64,000 bases of DNA from Pseudomonadota bacterium (lineage in GTDB: Bacteria > Pseudomonadota > Gammaproteobacteria > JAKAQQ01): assembly GCA_021810635.1 (NCBI GenBank), contig JAJZIH010000001.1:1-64000 (forward strand), given 5' to 3'. The notes below the pieces were generated by a model, which worked only from the letters and a program-made list of their open reading frames with translations, did no database searches and was not told the origin of the DNA. Below, piece by piece: positions 6,208 through 15,223 of this stretch; position 1 is the stretch's first letter; each line of letters opens with the position of its first letter. The position numbers were made by a program, and so were the translations under genes.

Positions 6208-8926
6208 GGGCGGTTTTCTCCGGAGGGGAAATGGGGGGCGAGTCCGGGGTGGGCAACTCGATTTGGAACCGGGCGCCACCATCGGGCGGCGTGGTGGCAC
6301 TGATACGGCCTCCATGGGCTTGGACAATCGCTTGCACGATGGCGAGTCCGAGCCCCACCCCGCCACTGGTCTTTTTGGGATCACCCTGCACAAAAGTGGA
6401 AAAGATCCGGTTGCCGAGCGCGGCTGGAAGGCCCGGCCCATGGTCGCGGACGTCGATCCGGACCAGCCCGTGCTCCCGGACCGCACGGATCCGGACCGCC
6501 GTCCCTCCCGGGGTATGCCGGGCGACGTTTTCGAGCAGGTTGACGAAAACCTGCTCGAAGAGGCCGCCATCAACCGAAACCCACAGCAGGGTTTCGGGCA
6601 GTTCCACACGGACCGGATAGTCCCGCAGGCGCTCCTTGAGGTGCGAGAGGGCACCCCCGATGATTTCCTCAAGCGGGAACCACTGCCGGTTCAGTTCAAC
6701 GGCTCCCGCCTGCCAGCGGGCCATCTCGAGGATGTTGTGGGACTGCTCCGACATCCGCTGCGCCTGGTCCCGGATGTCGTGCGCGAGTTGCGTCCGGGTC
6801 GTGGCATCCAGGGTCGGAGCGGACTCGGCCAGGATTTCCGCGGCGCCGATGATCGAGGCCAGCGGGGTCTGGATATCGTGGGAGATGCTGCCCAGAAGCG
6901 AGTTCCGGATTTTTTCCGTCTGGACCTCGAAACGTGAAAGCTCGGTCTCGTGAATCAGCCGGAAGCGTTCGAGCGCCAGGGCGACCTGTCCGGCGCAAGT
7001 CTGGAGCAGGCGCCTCTGCTCCGGGGAATACGTGCTGCCCGCCGGATCCGGCTCCGCGGCCAGGACCCCCATGACGCGCGAAGTGCCGAGTGGCATGTAG
7101 AACACCGAGGAGCCCGGCAGAGTGCCGGTACCGAACCCGGCCTCCTCGCGATGCCGGTACACCCACTGGGCCAGAGCCGGATCCGGACGTCGCACAGACC
7201 TTTCGGGCGCCAATGGAAACAGGCCGAGCCCGCGGTCCGGCTGCGAACCGGGAATGAAGAAGGCGATCCGGCTGCCGGTTTCCGGCCCCAGATGGTGTGC
7301 CGCCAGTTCCAGAACCTCCTGTTCGCTGTGCGCGGCGGCCAGTGCTTGGCTCAGGGCATAGAGCGAAGCCATGCGCCGTTCCCGCTCAACCGACCGTCCC
7401 GCCTGTTCCCGGGCGTCGATGGTGAGTTGGCTGATGACCAACCCCACCACCAGCATGACCCCGAAGGTAATGACATACTGGACATCACCGACCGCAAAGC
7501 TGAAAAGCGGTGGCACGAAAAAGAAGTCGAAGACGATGACGCCTAAAACCGAGGCCAGCACGGAGGGTCCCCTTCCGAAAAAAAGCGCGGTCGTGAGCAC
7601 GGCGAGGAGATAGATCATCACAAGGTTGGAGAGGTTAACGTGCCCGTAAAGCACCCAGGCCAGGATCGTGGAGGCAACAACCAGAAGAAACGCCCCGATG
7701 TAGGGACGTGAGAGGGGTACCGGCCGGTGTGCGTAGCGAAAACCGCTTCCCGGGAGGGGGGAGAAAGGGCTCCCGCCGACGGGAATTTCCGCATTGACCA
7801 CGTGGACGCCGATGTTTCCGCTGCCCTGAACGATCGCATCCACCACCGATCCGAATACCCAGCGGCGCCAGCCCTGGCGCCGGGGCTTGCCCAGAACGAT
7901 CTGGGTCACGTTGCGGACCCGGGCGTAGGTCAGGACCTCCGTGCTGAAATGCCGCCCACCCGGAATCGTGACGACTTCAGCGCCCAAGGTCTGGGCCAGC
8001 CGGAACAGGGAGGAAAGAGACTGCTGGTAGCGGGAGGGAGCCTCCGGGGCCAGAGCTTCCGGCTGGATGTGCACGACGATCCATTCGGCCCGCAACGCTT
8101 CCGCCATGCGCTTGCCGACGCGGACGAGCCGCTCCCCGAGCTCGCCCGGCGGCAGGCAGACGAGGATCCTTTCCCGGGCCGGCCAGATCTGGTCGATGGC
8201 GTGATCTTCACGGTATTGGCGCATCTCGACATCGATGCGGTCAGCCGCATACCGGAGCGCCAGCTCACGAAGCGCAATAAGGTTCCCCTTCTGGAAGAAG
8301 TGCTCGCGGGCAGCCTCAATCTGTCCAGCCAGGTAGATCTTCCCTTCGTCGAGGCGTTTGAGGAGTTCAACGGGCGGCAGGTCGATGACTTCGATTTCAT
8401 CCGCATTCTCGAAGATCGAATCCGGCACCGTCTCCTGGACCCGGATGCCCGTGATCTGCCGGATGATGTCATTCAGGCTTTCCACATGCTGGACATTGAC
8501 GGTCGTAAAGACGTGAATGCCGGCGTTCAGCAGTTCGAGCACGTCCTGCCATCGTTTCGGATGCCGGGAGCCCGGTGCATTGTGATGGGCCAACTCATCG
8601 ATCAGGAGGAGATCCGGAGCTTGGGCCAAGGCCGCATCCAGGTCGAATTCCACGAGGCTGACGTGCTGGTGGCGGCGTGGGCTCAGAGGTAGTCTCGGCA
8701 GATCCTGAAGCAGGGTTTCCGTCTCCTGGCGTCCATGGGTCTCGACAATCCCCGCGACCACCCGCTGCCCTGATTTCCGGATGACCTGCGCCGCTTGGAG
8801 CATCGCAAAGGTCTTGCCGACGCCGGCCGAGGCACCGAGAAAAATCTTGAGCCGGCCTTTGCCCTGACGGGATTCGTCGCGGACGACCTGCTTCAGGATG
8901 AGATCCGGATCGGGCCGGCCGTTCAC
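6176..8926 (-). CDS. kdpD: Sensor histidine kinase KdpD
   Basis: A 916-residue full-length KdpD, the osmosensitive K+ sensor. Domain order: KdpD N-terminal ATP-binding domain with Walker A GASAGVGKT (residues 31-39), a universal-stress-like domain, four closely spaced membrane helices around residues 400-500 (DUF4118), a GAF-like segment, then HisKA with phospho-acceptor His683 (ISHDIQTPL) and HATPase with ENVARH, DHGPGL and GVGLGL. The start is GTG 8926. The gene lies back to back with the adaptor gene at 9228, with 301 bp between them that hold promoters and no supported gene. In E. coli kdpDE follows kdpFABC; here the transporter is not adjacent. Confidence 0.92.
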   Translation of the reverse strand: MNGRPDPDLILKQVVRDESRQGKGRLKIFLGASAGVGKTFAMLQAAQVIRKSGQRVVAGIVETHGRQETETLLQDLPRLPLSPRRHQHVSLVEFDLDAALAQAPDLLLIDELAHHNAPGSRHPKRWQDVLELLNAGIHVFTTVNVQHVESLNDIIRQITGIRVQETVPDSIFENADEIEVIDLPPVELLKRLDEGKIYLAGQIEAAREHFFQKGNLIALRELALRYAADRIDVEMRQYREDHAIDQIWPARERILVCLPPGELGERLVRVGKRMAEALRAEWIVVHIQPEALAPEAPSRYQQSLSSLFRLAQTLGAEVVTIPGGRHFSTEVLTYARVRNVTQIVLGKPRRQGWRRWVFGSVVDAIVQGSGNIGVHVVNAEIPVGGSPFSPLPGSGFRYAHRPVPLSRPYIGAFLLVVASTILAWVLYGHVNLSNLVMIYLLAVLTTALFFGRGPSVLASVLGVIVFDFFFVPPLFSFAVGDVQYVITFGVMLVVGLVISQLTIDAREQAGRSVERERRMASLYALSQALAAAHSEQEVLELAAHHLGPETGSRIAFFIPGSQPDRGLGLFPLAPERSVRRPDPALAQWVYRHREEAGFGTGTLPGSSVFYMPLGTSRVMGVLAAEPDPAGSTYSPEQRRLLQTCAGQVALALERFRLIHETELSRFEVQTEKIRNSLLGSISHDIQTPLASIIGAAEILAESAPTLDATTRTQLAHDIRDQAQRMSEQSHNILEMARWQAGAVELNRQWFPLEEIIGGALSHLKERLRDYPVRVELPETLLWVSVDGGLFEQVFVNLLENVARHTPGGTAVRIRAVREHGLVRIDVRDHGPGLPAALGNRIFSTFVQGDPKKTSGGVGLGLAIVQAIVQAHGGRISATTPPDGGARFQIELPTPDSPPISPPEKTAHDGAPPLSHH

Positions 8927-9138
8927 GACCGGTTTCCAAGCCCCAGTGGCAGTCTGGTCCGCATGGGTGCCTCCCCCCCTTCATGGCGATGCGCCCGGGC
9001 CGGTGGAGCACGGTCCCCGGCGCAGGTCGCGATCCGTGCATTTTCCCTCAAATGGGTCCTGGACGCCCAGCACGATCCGGACTTCCCGGGGAGATCGACT
9101 GCCTGCCGGTTCAGGGAACCCGGAGCGGCGTTTGGAGC

Positions 9139-9170
9139 TTGCTGCATGATATGATCTTTCCACATATAAT
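9139..9170 (+). promoter_or_regulatory. Candidate sigma-70 promoter for the adaptor-ABC operon
   Basis: A perfect TATAAT at 9165-9170 stands out in this GC-rich DNA, 57 bp before the ATG at 9228. TTGCTG at 9139-9144 is a possible -35 but the 20-bp spacing is long; a weaker hexamer at 17-18 bp is possible. The A/T-rich patch could also serve kdpD on the other strand. Confidence 0.45.
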
Positions 9171-9227
9171 GACGCCCGTTTCCAGGAAGAGAACCACGGT
9201 TCTCAGACCCCTGAGTCCCGAGCACCC

Positions 9228-10502
9228 ATGGACAAAGAAGAGGCTTTGGCATCCCTGCGTTACAAAAGCTCGGAGCCGCCATCCGCCGCCGGCTCCACGC
9301 GGGGGTCAGGTGGACGGTGGCGCAAGCGCGTGCTCATCGCCGGGCTCCTCGTCTTTTTGGCCCTCATCGTCTTCGGGCTCCAATGGGCGATCCGCGCCCA
9401 CCATCCGCTCCGGCCACATGTCCAAATCCTCCGGGTCCCGGCCCATCGCACCCCGGGCGCGGTCCTTCTCAGTGCCGCGGGCTACGTCGTGGCCCGGCGG
9501 GAGACGACCATTTCCTCGCGCAATATCGGCATGATCCGCGCTGTCTACGTCCAGGAGGGCATGCCTGTCAAGCGCCATCAGGTGCTGGCCCGTCTCGAGT
9601 CGCACACGGCAAAAGTCCAGGTCGTGCTTGACCGCCGCCAGCTCACAGCCGACCGTGCCCAAGCGGCCTCGGCCGAGGCCCAGCTCGAGCTCGACCACAA
9701 GAACCTCATCCGGATCCGCGACATCTTCGAGCAGGGGCTCGAAAGCCATTCGGCCCTCGACAACGCGGAAGCCGCCGTGGCCATCGACCGGGACACCCTC
9801 CGTCAGGACCGGGCCAATGCGGCTGCGGCACAAGCCAATCTGCGCATCGCCCGCCTCGTCCTCCGACATACCGTGATCCGGGCGCCGTTCTCCGGCGTCG
9901 TGACGGCCAAGTATGCCCATCGCGGGGAGATGATCTCGCCGGCTGCGGTCGGAGGTTTCACGCAGACTGGCATCTGCCGGGTGGTCGATATGAAGTCTCT
10001 CGAAATGGACGTGGACGTGAACGAGTCGTTCATCAACCGGGTGCGGGCGGGCCAACCGGCCGAGGTCGGACTCAGTGCGTATCCCAACTGGAAGATCCCG
10101 GCCCACGTCATCAGCATTGTCCCCACGGCGAATAAGGACAAAGGGACCGTCAAGGTGCGTGTGGCCTTCAACCGGCTCAACCCGAAAATCCTGCCGGAGA
10201 TGTCCGGCGAGGTTTATTTCCTGGCACCCGGGACCCGGACGACGGGAGGAAATGCCAGCACCGTCATCCCGTTGGGTGCCGTGACCAGTCTTCTCGTCCA
10301 CCCCTCGGTCTTTTTGGTCGTGAACGGACACGCCTCCCGCACCCGGATCCGGATCCTGGGCCATCCGGCGCCCGGAGAACTGGCGGTCACCGGCCTTTAC
10401 CCGGGCGCCCGGCTCGTGATCCGGAGTCCAAATCCCCTGCACAACGGCCAGCGGATTCGCGTCCGGCATGCTCGCCGGATTCACCACGGACACTCACCAT
10501 GA
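9228..10502 (+). CDS. Membrane-fusion (HlyD/MacA-type) efflux adaptor
   Basis: A 424-residue periplasmic adaptor anchored by one N-terminal membrane helix at about residues 34-54. It has the split biotinyl-lipoyl domain (RAVYVQEGMPVKRHQVLARLE, here the first half, and VIRAPFSGVVTAKYAHRGE, the second half) with an alpha-helical hairpin of about 80 residues between them, then a beta-barrel and membrane-proximal domain. The architecture is that of MacA/DevB adaptors that work with ABC permeases. Its TGA overlaps the ATG of the ATPase gene. No outer-membrane TolC homologue is in the window. The substrate cannot be inferred. Confidence 0.85.
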   Translation: MDKEEALASLRYKSSEPPSAAGSTRGSGGRWRKRVLIAGLLVFLALIVFGLQWAIRAHHPLRPHVQILRVPAHRTPGAVLLSAAGYVVARRETTISSRNIGMIRAVYVQEGMPVKRHQVLARLESHTAKVQVVLDRRQLTADRAQAASAEAQLELDHKNLIRIRDIFEQGLESHSALDNAEAAVAIDRDTLRQDRANAAAAQANLRIARLVLRHTVIRAPFSGVVTAKYAHRGEMISPAAVGGFTQTGICRVVDMKSLEMDVDVNESFINRVRAGQPAEVGLSAYPNWKIPAHVISIVPTANKDKGTVKVRVAFNRLNPKILPEMSGEVYFLAPGTRTTGGNASTVIPLGAVTSLLVHPSVFLVVNGHASRTRIRILGHPAPGELAVTGLYPGARLVIRSPNPLHNGQRIRVRHARRIHHGHSP

Positions 10503-11203
10503 TCGATTCCACTCCCCCCGCGATCCAGATCATCGAGGTCAGCAAACACTACCGCCGCGGTGACGAGACCGTCCAGGTGCTTGATCGCTTCACGTTGACC
10601 GTGGAGCCGGAGGCTTTCGTGGCCCTGATGGCACCCTCCGGGTCTGGCAAATCGACCCTCCTCAACCTGATGGGCGGACTGGACCGGCCAGATGCGGGCC
10701 GGATTGTGATCGCAGGCACCGACCTTGCGACCCTGAACGAGGCGACACTGACCCGCTGGCGGGCCCGAACCCTGGGTTTCATTTTCCAGCTCTATTACCT
10801 GATCCCGGTTCTGAGCGCCGCCCGCAATGTCGAGCTGCCCCTCCTGCTCCTGCCGCTCAGCCGAGAGGAACGCCACCGCCGCGTGGAGGCGGCACTCACC
10901 CTGGCGGGGCTTCCACCGGAGCGGCACCGTTTCCGGCCGACGGAGCTCTCCGGCGGGCAGCAGCAGCGGGTCGCGATCGCCCGGGCGATTGTGACCGATC
11001 CCCCGCTTCTCCTCTGCGATGAACCGACCGGCGACCTCGACCGAACGGCCGGAGACGAGATCCTGGCCCTGCTGAAGACCCTCAACGAACGCCTCCGGAA
11101 AACCATCGTCATGGTGACCCATGACCCCCATGCCGCGACCTTCGCCACCCGGCGGATCGATCTGGACAAGGGTCTCGTCGGCGAACTGCGCCCGGCCTCA
11201 TGA
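10499..11203 (+). CDS. ABC transporter ATPase (MacB/LolD class)
   Basis: A 234-residue ABC ATPase. Walker A is PSGSGKST around residues 46-53, the Q-loop is FIFQLYYL, the signature is LSGGQQQR, and Walker B is LLLCDEPTGDLD followed by the H-loop VTHD. LCDEPTGDLD is typical of the MacB/LolD/FtsE class that pairs with FtsX-type permeases. It starts at an ATGA overlap with the adaptor gene and ends in an ATGA overlap with the first permease, so all are translated as one unit. The Q-loop Tyr-Tyr-Leu in place of the usual Asn-Leu is unremarkable. Confidence 0.9.
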   Translation: MIDSTPPAIQIIEVSKHYRRGDETVQVLDRFTLTVEPEAFVALMAPSGSGKSTLLNLMGGLDRPDAGRIVIAGTDLATLNEATLTRWRARTLGFIFQLYYLIPVLSAARNVELPLLLLPLSREERHRRVEAALTLAGLPPERHRFRPTELSGGQQQRVAIARAIVTDPPLLLCDEPTGDLDRTAGDEILALLKTLNERLRKTIVMVTHDPHAATFATRRIDLDKGLVGELRPAS

Positions 11204-12366
11204 AATCCCCCCTCCGTTTCAGCCCCCTGGTCCTCTCGGCCCTGCGCCGTCACCGGCTCAGGACGTGGCTCACGATCCTGTCGGTGCTGATTGCCTTTCT
11301 GCTCTTCGGGCTGCTCCAGGCCATCGACCACGCCTTCTACGGCGGGGTCAAGGCCGCGGGTCGGCGGATCCTGGTCACGATGAGCGCCGAATCGATGGTC
11401 GAACCGCTCCCCCGGGCCTATGCGGCGGAAATCACCACGATGAAGGACGTGCACCATGTGGCCTACGAGGTCTGGATGGGGGGCTACTACCAGCACCACA
11501 ACCAGCTCCTCTACGCGCTGGCGGTCTCCCCCAGGCGCTGGCTCGCCGAGGAGGGCCGGGCCCTCATCCTGCCGCACCGCGAGATTTCCGCCTGGCTCAA
11601 GGACCGCTCCGGGGCACTCGTCGGCAACTCGGTGGCCCGCACCTACGGCTGGAAGCCGGGCGAGATCGTGCCGATGCGTTCCGACATCTGGATCCATCCG
11701 GATGGCCGGAACACCTGGCCGGTCCGGATCGACGGCATCTTCCATTCCACCAAGAAGGCGTTGAGCGAAGGCTTCCTCGTCCACTACCGTTATTGGAACA
11801 CCGGCATGGGCAACCCGAACCAGGTCTCCCTGCTCCGGGTCAAGGTCACCCATCTCCGGGATCTCGGGAAGGTCGCGCGGGCCATCGATGCCCGGTTCGC
11901 CAACTCCCCCCATCCGACCCGCACGGCCAGCGCCCAGACCTTCGTCAAGCACTTCATCAACCAGACAGTCGATATCGGCGTAATCGTCGAGGACATCCTG
12001 GCTGCCGTTTTCTTTACCATGCTGCTCGTCACCGCCAACACGCTCACCCGTTCGGTACGGGAGCGGAGCGGCGAGATCGCGGTCCTCCACACGCAGGGGT
12101 ACTCCCGGCCGCTCATCTTTGCCCTCATCCTGGCCGAGGCCCTGATCCTGGTCCTCACCGGAGCCCTCGCCGGAACCGGCCTTGCGGTCTTGATCGTCCA
12201 GGGTCTCAGGAGCACGCTCGAAGCCTATCTCCCCTACCTGACCCTGACGCCACGGACCATCCTCTTGACCTTGGGCCTCAGTCTCCTGTTCGCCGTCCTG
12301 TCCTCGCTCCTTCCCCTCCTCCAGGTCCAGCGTCTCCGGACGGTGGATGCCCTGCGCCGGGGTTAG
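11200..12366 (+). CDS. ABC transporter permease, FtsX/MacB-type (first)
   Basis: A 388-residue permease. An N-terminal helix (residues about 18-38) is followed by a periplasmic MacB-type core domain of roughly 220 residues, then three membrane helices in the C-terminal FtsX domain. The FtsX text VRERSGEIAVLHTQGYSRPLI is partly visible and is characteristic. The product is half of a heterodimeric transmembrane unit, since a second permease follows immediately. Unlike MacB, the ATPase is a separate polypeptide. The start ATG overlaps the ATPase stop. Confidence 0.85.
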   Translation: MKSPLRFSPLVLSALRRHRLRTWLTILSVLIAFLLFGLLQAIDHAFYGGVKAAGRRILVTMSAESMVEPLPRAYAAEITTMKDVHHVAYEVWMGGYYQHHNQLLYALAVSPRRWLAEEGRALILPHREISAWLKDRSGALVGNSVARTYGWKPGEIVPMRSDIWIHPDGRNTWPVRIDGIFHSTKKALSEGFLVHYRYWNTGMGNPNQVSLLRVKVTHLRDLGKVARAIDARFANSPHPTRTASAQTFVKHFINQTVDIGVIVEDILAAVFFTMLLVTANTLTRSVRERSGEIAVLHTQGYSRPLIFALILAEALILVLTGALAGTGLAVLIVQGLRSTLEAYLPYLTLTPRTILLTLGLSLLFAVLSSLLPLLQVQRLRTVDALRRG

Positions 12367-12369
12367 GCC

Positions 12370-13551
12370 ATGCGGTTCCTGCGCGAAACCACGGCAATTC
12401 TCCTGATCGGTCTCAGAAGCCTGCCGCGCCGGCTGGACGTGGTTCTGGTGGCCGTGGCCGGCTTCGCCGGGGTGGTTCTGGTCCTCGTGGCCGTGCTGTC
12501 CATTGGGAAAGGCTTCGAGCGGACCCTCACGGCCACCGGCGTGCCCGATGTCGCCTTGGTTCTACGCAAGGGAACCGGTGCGGAGCTGTCCAGCAACCTC
12601 ACCCTCGACGATACCCAGGTGATCGGCGGCGAGCCTGGGGTCGCCGTCGGCCTCCACGGCCCCGAAGTCTCGCCCGAACTTCTGGTCGTGATCAACCGCC
12701 GCAAGCTCGGGAGCCGGGGGGAGTCCAATGTGCCGTTCCGGGGCGTTGGTGCCGAGGCCTTCCGTCTCCATCCCCACGTCCACCTCGTGGCCGGCCGGCT
12801 TTTTCATCCGGGCTTGAACGAGGTGATCGTGGGCCGGAGCGCATCGCGTACCTTCGCGGGGCTCGGCCTCGGAGACCATTTCAAGAGCGGCCACCTGGTC
12901 TGGCACGTGGTCGGCCTCTTCAGCGATGACGGGGGGGTCCACGGTTCGGAGATCTGGACCGACCTGCCGACCCTCGAAGGCGCCTACCAGCGCGGAGACA
13001 ACTACAGTGCCCTGTACGTCCGCCTTAAAAAGAGGTCGGATTATGCCCGTTTCCGTGCTGCCGTCGAAAAAGATCCCCGGGTTGACGTCCGGGTTGAGCC
13101 CGAAATGCGCTACTTTGCCAAACAGGCCGAAGGCCTGTCGCAGTTCATTGACGGCGCGGGCTACATTCTCCTCGTCCTGATGGGCCTCGGTGCCATCTTC
13201 GCCGCCCTCAATACCATGTATGCCGTGGTGGCGGACCGCAGCCGCGAGATTGCCACGCTCCGGATCCTGGGGTATGCCCGTTTCCCGGTTTCCGTCGCCG
13301 TCCTCCTGGAAAGTCTCGTCTTTGCCGCCGCAGGCGGCGTGGTCGGAGCCCTCATCGCTTATATCGGCTTCAACGGCTATCAAGCTTCGACCATGGCCAA
13401 TTTCTCCCAGATCGTCTTCCATTTCCGGGTGACTCCCGGCCTCATGGCCACCGGTATCGCGGATGCCCTGATCCTGGGGCTCCTGGGCGGGCTCACCCCG
13501 GCCCTGCGGGCGGCCCGCAGGCCGCCCGCAGAAGCGGTCCGCACCCTGTGA
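12370..13551 (+). CDS. ABC transporter permease, FtsX/MacB-type (second)
   Basis: A 393-residue paralogue of the preceding gene with the same plan: N-terminal helix, periplasmic core, three C-terminal helices. The FtsX signature DRSREIATLRILGYAR is clear. The periplasmic part is acidic and differs in sequence from that of the first permease, consistent with a two-permease heterodimer. It begins 3 bp after the first permease stop. Its TGA overlaps the GTG start of the diguanylate cyclase gene, an unusual coupling of transport with cyclic-di-GMP signalling. Confidence 0.85.
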   Translation: MRFLRETTAILLIGLRSLPRRLDVVLVAVAGFAGVVLVLVAVLSIGKGFERTLTATGVPDVALVLRKGTGAELSSNLTLDDTQVIGGEPGVAVGLHGPEVSPELLVVINRRKLGSRGESNVPFRGVGAEAFRLHPHVHLVAGRLFHPGLNEVIVGRSASRTFAGLGLGDHFKSGHLVWHVVGLFSDDGGVHGSEIWTDLPTLEGAYQRGDNYSALYVRLKKRSDYARFRAAVEKDPRVDVRVEPEMRYFAKQAEGLSQFIDGAGYILLVLMGLGAIFAALNTMYAVVADRSREIATLRILGYARFPVSVAVLLESLVFAAAGGVVGALIAYIGFNGYQASTMANFSQIVFHFRVTPGLMATGIADALILGLLGGLTPALRAARRPPAEAVRTL

Positions 13552-15122
13552 ATCCCCGTCCGCCCACCCCGGAGGCGATCAGCTACGAGGAGATTCTCGA
13601 GCGCAAGTACGCCTACCTCCTGCCGCGCATGGTGGTTCCCCAGTCGGCGGTTCTCGTCATTGCCCTCCTCGAGGGCTTCCTGGTCTGGAACCGGGTGCCC
13701 CAACGTTATCTGGGCTGGCTGGCCCTGATCATTCTCGTCACCGGCTACCGCTTCTCACTCATCTACCGCTACCGGCACCAGCCGTCCGGCGCCCGCCTGC
13801 CGACCGCCTTCTGGCAGCGGCGGCTGCTTGTGGGGATGTTCGCCAGCGGACTGGTCATCTCCCTCACCTGGTGGCTCACCTGGCCGCACATCGACCCGTT
13901 CGTGGGGTTCGCGAACCTCCTCATCCTGCTCGGCCTGATCACCGGAGCCGCGAGCGCGGACTTCTGGATGAAGTGGGGGTTCCGTCTCTTCATCGCTCCC
14001 ATCTTGGCGAGCCTCGAACTCGTTCTTGCCCTGCGGGGGATCCCCCATCTTTGGATCGACACCCTACTGCTCATCCTGTTCGCCATCAGCATCGACCGGG
14101 CGGCCCGCTTCACCGACAACGGCTACTGCCAGAACATCAAGCTCACCATTGAAACCGAGAAAATCACGGCGGATCTGAACGAGACCAATCACCTGCTCCA
14201 GACCGAACTCGGTCTCCGCCAGGCGGCCGAACAGAGCATCCGGCGCAACGAGCAAGAACTCTCGATCCTGTTCGACTCGATTCCCCTGTTCCTCGCCTAC
14301 GTGACCCCGGACCAGGAGTTCCGACGCATCAACCGGGCACTTGCGGACTATTTCAGAAGGCTTCCGGGAGAGGGAAACGCGCCGAGTCCGCTTCAGCTGT
14401 TCGGTGCCGAACAGTACGCCCGGCTCGAACCCAATTTTCGGAAAGTGATCCAGGGCGAAACCCTTCATGCCCTGCCCGTCACCCTCGTCGGGCACGAGTT
14501 CCAGGAGCGCCATTTTCTCGCCCACTGCATCCCGGTCGACCCGAAGCACATCCCGACTGAATTCATTCTCGTCCTCTCGGACGTGACCAGCCTCAAGACG
14601 TCCGAGCTGCGCCTGCGGGAGGAGGTCCACCAGGATCCCCTGACCGGGCTCGGCAACCGCCGCTTTTTCGAACCCCTGCTCAATGAAGTCTGCCAGGGAA
14701 GCGATGCCGGCCATCCCGCAACCCTGCTGTTCCTTGATCTCGACGGCTTCAAGACCGTGAACGACCAGGCCGGCCATGCGGCCGGAGACGCCATTCTCCG
14801 GGCGCTCGCCCAGTTTCTCCTGCAATCGGTCCGGAAAACCGACCGGGTCTTCCGCCTCGGCGGCGACGAACTCGCAATCCTGGTGGACGGAACCCACGCC
14901 GCCGCCGAGCGCATCGTCCAGGCCATCCTGGAACAATCGGTCGCCGTCCTGAAACTCCGCGCGGATTCGGTGGATCCTCCAACCCTCAGCATCGGCGCCG
15001 TCGAGATCAACGCACCGGGATTTTCGGCCACGCAGTGGATGAAGGCGGCCGACCAAGCCCTCTACCGCGCCAAACGGCTCGGCGGCAACCGTTGCGTCTG
15101 GAGCGGGGGCCCCCTGGCCTGA
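13548..15122 (+). CDS. Membrane diguanylate cyclase (GGDEF) with PAS domain
   Basis: A 524-residue protein likely to make cyclic-di-GMP from two GTP. Six membrane helices fill residues about 28-183, a helical linker spans 195-240, a PAS-like domain about 245-350 and a GGDEF domain 360-520. The active-site loop is RLGGDEL at 436-442, so the last position of the GGDEF motif is Leu. The three residues known to matter most, Gly, Gly and Glu/Asp, are kept, so activity is plausible but not certain. An inhibitory RxxD site is not evident to me. The GTG start overlaps the permease stop (GTGA), so it is the fifth gene of the adaptor-ABC operon. Confidence 0.85.
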   Translation: MNPRPPTPEAISYEEILERKYAYLLPRMVVPQSAVLVIALLEGFLVWNRVPQRYLGWLALIILVTGYRFSLIYRYRHQPSGARLPTAFWQRRLLVGMFASGLVISLTWWLTWPHIDPFVGFANLLILLGLITGAASADFWMKWGFRLFIAPILASLELVLALRGIPHLWIDTLLLILFAISIDRAARFTDNGYCQNIKLTIETEKITADLNETNHLLQTELGLRQAAEQSIRRNEQELSILFDSIPLFLAYVTPDQEFRRINRALADYFRRLPGEGNAPSPLQLFGAEQYARLEPNFRKVIQGETLHALPVTLVGHEFQERHFLAHCIPVDPKHIPTEFILVLSDVTSLKTSELRLREEVHQDPLTGLGNRRFFEPLLNEVCQGSDAGHPATLLFLDLDGFKTVNDQAGHAAGDAILRALAQFLLQSVRKTDRVFRLGGDELAILVDGTHAAAERIVQAILEQSVAVLKLRADSVDPPTLSIGAVEINAPGFSATQWMKAADQALYRAKRLGGNRCVWSGGPLA

Positions 15123-15223
15123 GACGAAACGGTCGACTCCCGGACCATCCGGAGGTATCATCGGCGGACGCACAGAAGAGCCACTCTTCCCGCCGGTTTC
15201 CGACCTGAATCCCGAGGCCCGCC

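Noticed and set aside
9306-10493. 395-codon frame opposite the adaptor gene
   Set aside because: Antisense shadow; the adaptor reading has clear lipoyl and hairpin domains.
11121-12929. 602-codon frame across both ABC permeases
   Set aside because: Pro/Arg/Gly-rich, crosses two well-supported permease genes on the same strand in another frame.
15123-15223. Terminator after the diguanylate cyclase gene
   Set aside because: The only palindrome (CCGGA/TCCGG) has a 5-bp stem and no T-run.
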